Below, one piece after another: positions 14,926 to 20,622 of a stretch of 20,622 nucleotides of DNA. The notes below the pieces were generated by a model. It did not search any database. It was not told the DNA's origin and worked only from the letters and a program-made list of their open reading frames with translations. Numbering within the stretch: the stretch's first letter is position 1; each line of letters starts with the position of its first letter. The DNA is from CAJUPY01 sp051871275 (lineage in GTDB: Bacteria > Bacteroidota > Bacteroidia > Bacteroidales > Muribaculaceae): NCBI GenBank assembly GCA_051871275.1, contig JBJECR010000024.1:1-20622 (forward strand), given 5' to 3'. The position numbers and the translations under genes are program-made.

Positions 14926-16170
14926 TTATTGAGCCACGATTCTCATGTGTGAATTAGGATAGCGGAGCACGAGGCAACTTGCTTCCGTGATAATCACGGC
15001 TTCCGTGTTGCGGAGACCGGAGCTGCGGAGGTCAAGACGCTCTGTGCGGAAAGGAACGTGAGAGTATTTTGTGAGGTACTCGGGGTCCAGGACAAAGGCA
15101 TCTTCAGAGTGTCCGCATTGGTCGAAGATTTCGCTGAGCACCACGTAGAAAGTACCGAATTTGGTGCAGATTTCCGTGAAGTCTATGCCCCACTTTGTTT
15201 TTACTTCACCGGAATTGATAGTACGCATTATTTCCAGTTTGTGGAGAGCTTCGATAAACTTTGAACCGCCAATGAGCACCTTTCGCGAGCTGCCTGCATT
15301 ACCCGTAAAAGCATTGCGTGACATTTCCACAAGAGAGTTATTGTCAAAATTGCCGGAGGTGTATTTCCACTCGTGGTTTGTCTGATTCCAGATTCCTCCC
15401 GTGAGGAGTACGTCTTCCTGCTTGCCCGGTTCGCGGAAACGCATTTTGGAACCGAAAAGGAAGTTTTTCTCCATGCCGAGTCGCATATCTATTATAGCCA
15501 CTTCTTCCTGGTCCGTAAATGTCCAGCCCACTTCCTTGTCTGCGAGTTTCTGGAACACGGATTGCTCCACTTGTGCCTTGAAAATCTGGCAATAGTTTTG
15601 AGATTTCACCGGGAGTGCTTCAAACTGCGGTGTCTGCACGTCAAGCTCCGTAGCAGCCTTACCCATACGGATAATTTTTTCTCCTTCATTGATTTCCGGA
15701 ACGATATTCGTACCCGCGGAAGAATTGTAATTGTTCACGGAAATCACGCTCAATGTTTTGTTTTCCGCTGCTGTCACATAGAGGATGAGTGATTCCTTTT
15801 TGCCATCGCGAGTGGTGGCTTCTACTCCCGGGATAAGCAGTGTTTCCGATGCTTGGAAGATATTGCTATCCACCGTTATCGTGGAAACGGGATTTTCTCC
15901 TCCAAAGCCTTGCACATAATTGGTCACTTTTGCCTCTATCGGTTTGGTATCCACGGAATAGAAATCCACTATCATGCTACCTGCTTTTCTGGTGCCGCCC
16001 CAGCGTGAAATTTGGTCGATAGGCGTGGACATAGGGCGAATTTTCACCACACGATTGTCCAACTCGTTTTTCAGCAAGTCCGGAACATTCTGATTCGTCA
16101 CTGCCGTTGTGAGTGGTCCATTGAGCACTGCTACACCATTTTCTGTTTTCACTGTCATTGTTTCAGCCAT
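14926..16170 (-). CDS. Major capsid protein, SU10/DUF5309-like (HK97 fold)
   Basis: A 414-residue protein. The segment VKIRPMSTPIDQISRWGG (42-59) followed by RKAGSMIVDFYSVDTKP (61-77) is the hallmark start of the SU10-like major capsid family (PF17236, DUF5309) common in phages of Bacteroidota. The central part contains QSVFQKLADKEVGWTF and EVAIIDMRLGMEKNFLFGSK, the likely spine and peripheral regions of an HK97 fold. The C-terminal third contains a conserved TRERLD-like PFRTERLDLRSSGLRNTEAV. It would build the icosahedral shell. The reading frame is complete, with no nonsense or frameshift. It follows the scaffold-like gene by 57 bp. Amino-acid evidence is strong; whether a particle is still made is unknown. 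Confidence 0.85.
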   Translation of the reverse strand: MAETMTVKTENGVAVLNGPLTTAVTNQNVPDLLKNELDNRVVKIRPMSTPIDQISRWGGTRKAGSMIVDFYSVDTKPIEAKVTNYVQGFGGENPVSTITVDSNIFQASETLLIPGVEATTRDGKKESLILYVTAAENKTLSVISVNNYNSSAGTNIVPEINEGEKIIRMGKAATELDVQTPQFEALPVKSQNYCQIFKAQVEQSVFQKLADKEVGWTFTDQEEVAIIDMRLGMEKNFLFGSKMRFREPGKQEDVLLTGGIWNQTNHEWKYTSGNFDNNSLVEMSRNAFTGNAGSSRKVLIGGSKFIEALHKLEIMRTINSGEVKTKWGIDFTEICTKFGTFYVVLSEIFDQCGHSEDAFVLDPEYLTKYSHVPFRTERLDLRSSGLRNTEAVIITEASCLVLRYPNSHMRIVAQ

Positions 16171-16227
16171 AGTAATAAAAGTTTTTAGAGATTAAAAAAT
16201 AAAGGTAAATAGTTAATAATAAGGGAA

Positions 16228-16611
16228 TTATATATCCCAGATACTTTTGCGGATATTGTTCAGAATCATCACTTCATCATCTGTGTGATACTCCGCCTTT
16301 TGTCTGATGTTTGCCTCACCCGGAGCAGGACGCTGCATCAGTCTTTCCGCACGCTCGTTCAGTCCGCGGAGGTACCCTCTGTGCTCCGCTTCCGCAATTT
16401 TTGCTTCCATTTCCGCTGCAGTCATAGCCGAGTTCTCCTCCGCTTTTTCCTCTCCGGGAGCATTGCCGACATCTTTCACATTTGCTGTTTGCACTTCCGG
16501 AGTAAGATTTTCCGGATTTTCATCCTGCTCACCGGTCATTACGTCTGACACGGTTGGCAATTCTTCACTTTGCATTTCCTGGAATTCCTGTGTTTCTAAA
16601 TTTTCATTCAT
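16228..16611 (-). CDS. Small acidic, helical protein; putative scaffold of the capsid cassette
   Basis: A 127-residue protein at the head of the cassette. The first half is acidic and disordered-looking (repeated Glu and Asp, many Asn, Gln and Thr). The second half is a predicted amphipathic helix (AAEMEAKIAEAEHRGYLRGL at 65-84) followed by a basic RAERLMQRP and a C-terminal helix that ends NIRKSIWDI. This is the usual layout of phage scaffolding proteins, with an acidic body and a short basic helical capsid-binding end. It sits directly upstream of the capsid gene, where scaffold genes usually are. No sequence family was recognised, so this rests on composition and position. It is shorter than most scaffolds. 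Confidence 0.5.
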   Translation of the reverse strand: MNENLETQEFQEMQSEELPTVSDVMTGEQDENPENLTPEVQTANVKDVGNAPGEEKAEENSAMTAAEMEAKIAEAEHRGYLRGLNERAERLMQRPAPGEANIRQKAEYHTDDEVMILNNIRKSIWDI

Positions 16612-16627
16612 AATAAGATTAATTTTT

Positions 16628-16640
16628 CCGCCTGTGGCGG
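16628..16640. promoter_or_regulatory. GC-rich hairpin in the leader of the capsid cassette
   Basis: CCGCC-TGT-GGCGG forms a perfect 5-bp stem with a 3-nt loop. In the capsid transcript it lies 16 nt before the start codon of the first gene, so it may affect ribosome access. It could also be a chance or mobile repeat. Confidence 0.4.
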
Positions 16641-16641
16641 T

Positions 16642-16697
16642 GGTTAAAGGTTAAAGGTTAGAGGTTAGAGGTTAGAGGTTAGAGGTTAGAGGTTAGA
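16642..16697. repeat. Tandem heptanucleotide array (GGTTARA), eight units
   Basis: Two GGTTAAA units are followed by six GGTTAGA units with no gap. It lies in the putative leader of the capsid cassette, between its promoter and first gene. Copy number could change by slippage. Confidence 0.95.
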
Positions 16698-16710
16698 GAT
16701 TTATGTGTGT

Positions 16711-16773
16711 CGCTGAACGATAAACGCTAAACGATATCCGCTCCCCGCTAAACGATAAACGCTAAACATTCAA
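16711..16773. repeat. Tandem heptanucleotide array (CG[C/A]TAAA), nine units, partly degenerate
   Basis: Nine consecutive 7-bp units, alternating CGCTAAA and CGATAAA with degenerate units (CGATATC, CGCTCCC, CATTCAA). It is separated by 13 bp from the GGTTARA array. Both lie in the same leader. Confidence 0.9.
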
Positions 16774-16784
16774 CTTCGACACTG

Positions 16785-16816
16785 CAAAATTACTTTCCCG
16801 AATCACCCCAAATCAA
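16785..16816 (-). promoter_or_regulatory. Putative promoter of the capsid cassette
   Basis: On the minus strand, TTG at 16816-16814 and TAATTTTG at 16792-16785 are 21 bp apart, within the accepted Bacteroidota range. The start of transcription would be near 16778, giving a leader of about 167 nt that holds both heptamer arrays and the hairpin. Confidence 0.55.
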
Positions 16817-16932
16817 TACCTTTGTTCCGCACAATTAAATTTATGCTTATAAATTCCTAAACATCAGCAATTTACAATATTGTTAATAAAAGTTAATTAC
16901 TAATACTACCACTGATATTAAACTATTTTTCG

Positions 16933-16940
16933 TAAATTTG
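16933..16940 (+). promoter_or_regulatory. Putative -7 box of the porX operon
   Basis: TAAATTTG fits TAnnTTTG and ends 19 nt before the ATG at 16960. No TTG is present at the expected -33 distance. An out-of-frame ATG at 16956 runs into a stop after four codons. Confidence 0.5.
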
Positions 16941-16959
16941 CAGAATAAACGGAACATGT

Positions 16960-18513
16960 ATGAGCAATAACACAAAAATCCTTTGGGCTGACGATGAAAT
17001 AGACCTCCTCAAGCCTCACATTTTGTTTCTAAAACAGAAAGGCTACGAGGTGGTAACTGCCAATAATGGTCGTGATGCCATTGAGGCGGTGGAGCAGTCG
17101 CCGTTTGACTTGATTATCCTTGACGAAAATATGCCCGGACTTACCGGACTGGAAACATTGGGACAAATTAAACAAATTGCCCCTGCCACTCCCGTGATTA
17201 TGATTACTAAAAGCGAGGAGGAAAACATCATGGACCAGGCGGTGGGTAATAAAATCTCGGATTACCTCATAAAACCCGTAAATCCAAACCAAATCCTCAT
17301 TTCCATAAAGCGTAATGTCCACTCCGACAGGCTTGTTTCTGAAAAAGCCTCTGCAGACTATCGCCAAGAGTTTGCTCGCATCTCCTCTGCTATCAGCGAC
17401 TGCTACACCGTGGCGGACTGGGCTGAACTTTATCGCAAAATCGCTTTCTGGGAAATGGAACTCGCAGCCGCTGACACAAATATGGACGAAATGCTGCAAA
17501 TGCAGAAAAATGAGGCTAATAACGCCTTTTATAAGTTTGTGAAGCGTAACTATGAGGAGTGGATTACGAATCCGGAGGCTGAAAACCGTCCTATGATGAG
17601 CCACGAGGTGATGAAAAAGAAGGTGTTCCCTCTGCTTGACGCCGGTGAAAAGGTGTTCCTGATTGTGATAGACAATTTCCGTCTGGACCAGTGGATGACC
17701 GTAAAACCGATGCTCAACGAGTTTTTCACTTTTAACGAGGAAACTTACTGCTCCATTCTCCCAACTGCCACTCAATACGCCCGCAATGCCATTTTCTCCG
17801 GTTTACTCCCCGTGAATATTGAAAAAATGTTTCCGGACTTATGGGTTGACGAGGACTCCGAGGAGGGCAAAAACATAAACGAGTCGCCGCTTATTGCCAC
17901 TCAGTTTGAACGCTACCGCCGTCAGTGCCGTTTCTCTTACAACAAGATAAACGACTCTGCTGCAGGTGAAAAGCTGCTCAAGGAATTTGCTAACCTGGAG
18001 GGCAACGACCTGAACGTGATTGTGCTGAACTTTATCGATATGCTCTCACACGCTCGCACGGAAAGCAAAATGATACGTGAACTTGCCTCCAGTAATGCCG
18101 CTTACCGCTCACTCACGGAATCCTGGTTTAAGCACTCTTCCGCTCTTGAACTGTTCCGCAAAATAGCTTCCAAGGGCTACAAAATAGTGCTTACCACGGA
18201 CCACGGCACTGTCCGTGTCACAAACCCGATAAAGGTGATTGGAGATAAAAACACTAACACAAATCTCCGCTACAAAGTTGGTAAAAGCCTGAGTTACAAC
18301 AATAAGGAGGTTTATGAAATAAAAAAACCGGAACACTACGGACTTCCCTCTCCTAATGTTTCTTCTGCGTATATTTTTGCAGGAAACCAGGATTTCTTTG
18401 CGTATCCGAATAATTATAACTATTATGTGCAATATTATACGGATACTTTCCAGCACGGCGGTATTTCCCTTGAAGAAATGATAATCCCGATTATTACCCT
18501 CACAGCAAAATAA
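16960..18513 (+). CDS. porX: PorX: response regulator with PglZ phosphodiesterase domain (type IX secretion regulator)
   Basis: A 517-residue cytoplasmic protein. Residues about 5-118 are a receiver domain with acidic Asp11/Asp12, phospho-acceptor Asp55 (LIILDENMPG), Thr83 and Lys105 (LIKP). Residues about 230-515 are a PglZ domain (PF08665) of the alkaline phosphatase superfamily. It contains VIDNFRLDQW (Asp238), the nucleophile region ILPTATQYARNAIFSG (267-282, Thr271 by comparison with the Thr of P. gingivalis PorX) and the metal site TTDHG (412-416). PorX works with the sensor kinase PorY to control T9SS genes and has been shown to cleave oligonucleotides. No porY is in the window. It heads a tight operon with tsaE (4-bp gap), birA and menA. 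The length is normal. It is divergent from the capsid cassette, with 348 bp between them. Confidence 0.95.
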   Translation: MSNNTKILWADDEIDLLKPHILFLKQKGYEVVTANNGRDAIEAVEQSPFDLIILDENMPGLTGLETLGQIKQIAPATPVIMITKSEEENIMDQAVGNKISDYLIKPVNPNQILISIKRNVHSDRLVSEKASADYRQEFARISSAISDCYTVADWAELYRKIAFWEMELAAADTNMDEMLQMQKNEANNAFYKFVKRNYEEWITNPEAENRPMMSHEVMKKKVFPLLDAGEKVFLIVIDNFRLDQWMTVKPMLNEFFTFNEETYCSILPTATQYARNAIFSGLLPVNIEKMFPDLWVDEDSEEGKNINESPLIATQFERYRRQCRFSYNKINDSAAGEKLLKEFANLEGNDLNVIVLNFIDMLSHARTESKMIRELASSNAAYRSLTESWFKHSSALELFRKIASKGYKIVLTTDHGTVRVTNPIKVIGDKNTNTNLRYKVGKSLSYNNKEVYEIKKPEHYGLPSPNVSSAYIFAGNQDFFAYPNNYNYYVQYYTDTFQHGGISLEEMIIPIITLTAK

Positions 18514-18517
18514 CATC

Positions 18518-18955
18518 ATGACTAAAACAATCACAATCAAGTCGCTTGCGGAAATTGAAAATGCGGCACGAGAAATGGCTGCAGAAATGGGCGACTACAC
18601 AATCTTTGCTTTTTACGGCGAAATGGGTGCCGGCAAAACCACTTTCATCAATGCTCTCTCTCACGTTCTCGGTGTGGAAGACGATGTGACAAACTCTCCC
18701 TCTTTTTCCATTATCAACGAGTATCGCTCAGACACTACTGCAGAACTGATTTATCACTTTGATTTATATAGACTTGAGTCTATCGATGAGGCGTTTGATA
18801 TAGGTGTGGAAGACTATTTTGATTCCGGTGCTCTATGCCTACTGGAATGGCCGGAAAGAATTGAAGACCTCCTCCCGGAAGACACCGTGAAAGTAAATAT
18901 CACCGTAAACCCTGACGAAACCAGAACTCTCACTCTTAATTTCCCGGAAGAATGA
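18518..18955 (+). CDS. tsaE: TsaE, tRNA threonylcarbamoyladenosine biosynthesis ATPase
   Basis: A 145-residue ATPase with a Walker A GEMGAGKT at 34-41. The conserved TNSPSFSIINEY segment and FDLYRLESIDEAFDIGVEDYF of the TsaE (YjeE) family follow, then LLEWPERIEDLLP. With TsaB, TsaC and TsaD it makes the t6A37 modification of tRNAs reading ANN codons. It is essential in many bacteria. It starts 4 bp after porX and overlaps birA by 4 bp (ATGA), so translation is coupled. The length is typical. Confidence 0.96.
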   Translation: MTKTITIKSLAEIENAAREMAAEMGDYTIFAFYGEMGAGKTTFINALSHVLGVEDDVTNSPSFSIINEYRSDTTAELIYHFDLYRLESIDEAFDIGVEDYFDSGALCLLEWPERIEDLLPEDTVKVNITVNPDETRTLTLNFPEE

Positions 18956-19689
18956 AAATAATCTGTCTGCCAATTACCGAATCAACCAATACTCACCTTT
19001 CTTCAATAGCCGCTGAGGCGGAGGAATACACCGTTGTCAATGCTGATGCTCAGACCGCAGGCAGAGGTCAGAGAGGTAATTCCTGGGAAGCCGAGCCGGG
19101 CAAAAACCTCACGTTTTCAATCCTTCTGAAGCCGGAACATATCCTTGCAGCAGACCAGTTTATCATCTCTCAGGCTGTGTCTGTGGCTATCGCAGGTGTG
19201 CTCGCAAAAAAGGTGAAAAGTGCAGGTGAAGTTGCTGTGAAATGGCCAAACGACATCTATGTTGACAACCAGAAAATTTGCGGAATACTCATAGAGAACT
19301 CTCTCTTAGGCAGCAAGATACGCTATTCAATAGTGGGTGTGGGACTGAACGTGAACCAGAAAAATTTCAAGTCTGACGCTCCAAATCCCGTTTCACTAAT
19401 CCACATTACGGGCGAAGAAACGGACCGCACAGCTCTCCTTGACGAAATATGTGCGGCTATAAGTCGTTGCATGGATGCCACAAAGACGGAAAAGGGTAAA
19501 AAAGACATCGTGGCAATGTATAAATCTCGAATTTGGCGTCGCGAAGGAGAACATAAATACCGTATTCCGGGCGGAGAAACTTTCAGAGCGGAAATTGTGG
19601 ATATTGCCTCTTCCGGACATATCACACTCCGTGACACCGACGGAAAAGACAGAATTTTTGCATTCAAGGAAGTGCAATACATACTTTAA
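18952..19689 (+). CDS. birA: Biotin--protein ligase (single-function BirA, no DNA-binding domain)
   Basis: A 245-residue enzyme that attaches biotin to the carboxyl carrier protein through biotinyl-AMP. The biotin-binding loop is AGRGQRGNSW (36-45). KWPNDIYV (97-104) carries the catalytic Lys, and GILIEN with VGVGLNVN completes the active site. The protein begins directly with the catalytic domain and lacks the N-terminal helix-turn-helix found in bifunctional BirA, so it cannot repress biotin genes itself. bioB lies 6 kb to the left in another operon. The gene is in the porX-tsaE-birA-menA unit, with menA 12 bp downstream. Confidence 0.95.
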   Translation: MKIICLPITESTNTHLSSIAAEAEEYTVVNADAQTAGRGQRGNSWEAEPGKNLTFSILLKPEHILAADQFIISQAVSVAIAGVLAKKVKSAGEVAVKWPNDIYVDNQKICGILIENSLLGSKIRYSIVGVGLNVNQKNFKSDAPNPVSLIHITGEETDRTALLDEICAAISRCMDATKTEKGKKDIVAMYKSRIWRREGEHKYRIPGGETFRAEIVDIASSGHITLRDTDGKDRIFAFKEVQYIL

Positions 19690-19701
19690 GAAGAATAAAA
19701 A

Positions 19702-20568
19702 ATGAATATCACCGTATGGCTGCGTGCCATGAGACTACAGACGCTGCCCGTGGCTACTTCCAGCCTGATTGTTGCCGTCGCACTGATGAGGAATTATGCT
19801 GACAGTCAGAATCTTGGCATAAACACTACAGCCACTGTGCTATGCTTTATTTTTGCGATACTTGCACAAATAACGTCTAACTTCGCAAACGAATACTACG
19901 ATTTTGTTCGAGGTGGCGACAAGGCGGGGCGTGAAGGGTTTCGCCGTGGTGTGGCGGAAGGCGATATCAGTCCTAAGGCAATGAAAATCGCCACTTTCGT
20001 CAGTATCGCAATAGCCTGTGCCGTAGGACTTTGCCTTGTGCCTGTTGGTGGACCGTTGCTCATACCGCTGGGACTGGTGATAGCCCTTGCAGCCTTTGCT
20101 TACAGTGCCGGACCATATCCTCTGTCGCATCACGGACTGGGCGAGGCGGCAGTGATAGTATTTTTTGGCATAGTGCCCGTTTGCATGACTTTTTATCTCT
20201 CTTTTTTCACCGTCACGCTTGAAGTGCTGCTCGCATCCGTGGCACTCGGACTTATTTCCGCTAATGTGCTGATAGTGAACAATTACCGTGACTATGCCGA
20301 GGACCTCGCATCCGGAAAACGAACGCTCGCCGTGGTGTTTGGTCGCAAGGCATATAAATATTTTTATCTTGCAAATTCCCTTGTGGCTGCACTCCTCCTT
20401 TTGCCGGCGATACCGTATTGGCTTTCAGCCTGTTATGTAGCCGCATCCGCCACAGTATTTTTTGCCGGACTTTGCCGCAAAGAGGGAAAAGCCCTGAACG
20501 CCATCCTTGTGGCAACCTCACTCACAATGCTACTCTTTGCTATTGCAATTCTGGTCGTGAGTCTTTAA
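19702..20568 (+). CDS. menA: 1,4-dihydroxy-2-naphthoate polyprenyltransferase (menaquinone synthesis)
   Basis: A 288-residue integral membrane UbiA-family prenyltransferase with about eight to nine helices. The two Asp-rich motifs that bind prenyl diphosphate through magnesium are N63-E-Y-Y-D67 followed by GGD73, and N194-Y-R-D197-Y-A-E-D201. It joins the polyprenyl chain to 1,4-dihydroxy-2-naphthoate to give demethylmenaquinone, the electron carrier of anaerobic respiration. It is the last visible gene of the porX operon. The stop codon's last base is the first base of a dispersed repeat. Confidence 0.94.
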   Translation: MNITVWLRAMRLQTLPVATSSLIVAVALMRNYADSQNLGINTTATVLCFIFAILAQITSNFANEYYDFVRGGDKAGREGFRRGVAEGDISPKAMKIATFVSIAIACAVGLCLVPVGGPLLIPLGLVIALAAFAYSAGPYPLSHHGLGEAAVIVFFGIVPVCMTFYLSFFTVTLEVLLASVALGLISANVLIVNNYRDYAEDLASGKRTLAVVFGRKAYKYFYLANSLVAALLLLPAIPYWLSACYVAASATVFFAGLCRKEGKALNAILVATSLTMLLFAIAILVVSL

Positions 20569-20600
20569 GAGCCTGTTTCATAATAAATGTTAAAGCAGAG
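20568..20600. repeat. Dispersed repeat, copy 2 (after menA)
   Basis: Related to the segment at 1409-1442: 16 identical bases at the left (AGAGCCTGTTTCATAA), then a diverged middle and GCAGAG at the right. It begins on the last base of the menA stop codon. The sequence after it up to the window end shows no gene. Confidence 0.6.
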
Positions 20601-20622
20601 GCGGGCAGTCATTGAGCAGATT

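Noticed and set aside
16642..16773. CRISPR array
   Set aside because: The repeats are contiguous 7-mers with no unique spacers and no cas genes.
12858..16800. Attachment-site direct repeats flanking the capsid cassette (TGCAAAATTA at 12866-12875 and 16783-16792)
   Set aside because: The shared 10 bp are promoter -7 sequences found in several places in the window, no tRNA gene is near and no integrase is present.

Overview
The window looks like chromosomal DNA of a strict or facultative anaerobe of the order Bacteroidales. The evidence is a complete HmuYRSTUV-type haem uptake operon, the type IX secretion response regulator PorX, a MenA-type menaquinone enzyme, and repeated promoter boxes of the Bacteroidota form TAnnTTTG. 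I cannot assign a genus. Coding density is high, and no rRNA, tRNA, CRISPR array or intact insertion sequence was found.

Layout. At the left edge (1-134, minus) is the 5' end of an AAA-ATPase-like/PD-(D/E)XK family gene. It is divergent from an exported serine hydrolase of the beta-lactamase/class C family (261-1397). Next comes a minus-strand regulator (1472-2416) that joins a RIC/YtfE-like di-iron hemerythrin domain to a LuxR-type DNA-binding domain. It is divergent from the haem operon hmuY-hmuR-hmuS-hmuT-hmuU-hmuV (2639-10698). HmuY captures haem at the surface and HmuR imports it through the outer membrane. HmuS is a CobN/BchH-like protein anchored at both ends, and HmuT is a small membrane protein. 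HmuU and HmuV resemble an ExbB/ExbD proton-driven motor. A 222-bp gap between hmuT and hmuU holds a heptamer repeat array and a strong terminator-like hairpin, so hmuUV may be expressed at a different level from the rest.

Convergent to this operon are ychF and bioB (10732-12846, minus). Upstream of bioB, between two blocks of ordinary host genes, lies a compact four-gene minus-strand cassette (12924-16611): a scaffold-like acidic protein, a major capsid protein of SU10/DUF5309 type, an adaptor-like protein and a portal protein. No integrase, terminase, tail or lysis gene accompanies it. Its putative promoter and long leader (about 167 nt, with two heptanucleotide repeat arrays and a GC-rich hairpin) face the porX promoter.

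The right end is a tight plus-strand operon porX-tsaE-birA-menA (16960-20568). A dispersed repeat of about 33 bp follows menA and also follows the serine hydrolase gene near the left end.

The main candidates for something undescribed are the stand-alone capsid/portal cassette, the di-iron-LuxR fusion regulator beside the haem operon, and the three unrelated tandem arrays that all have a 7-nt period.
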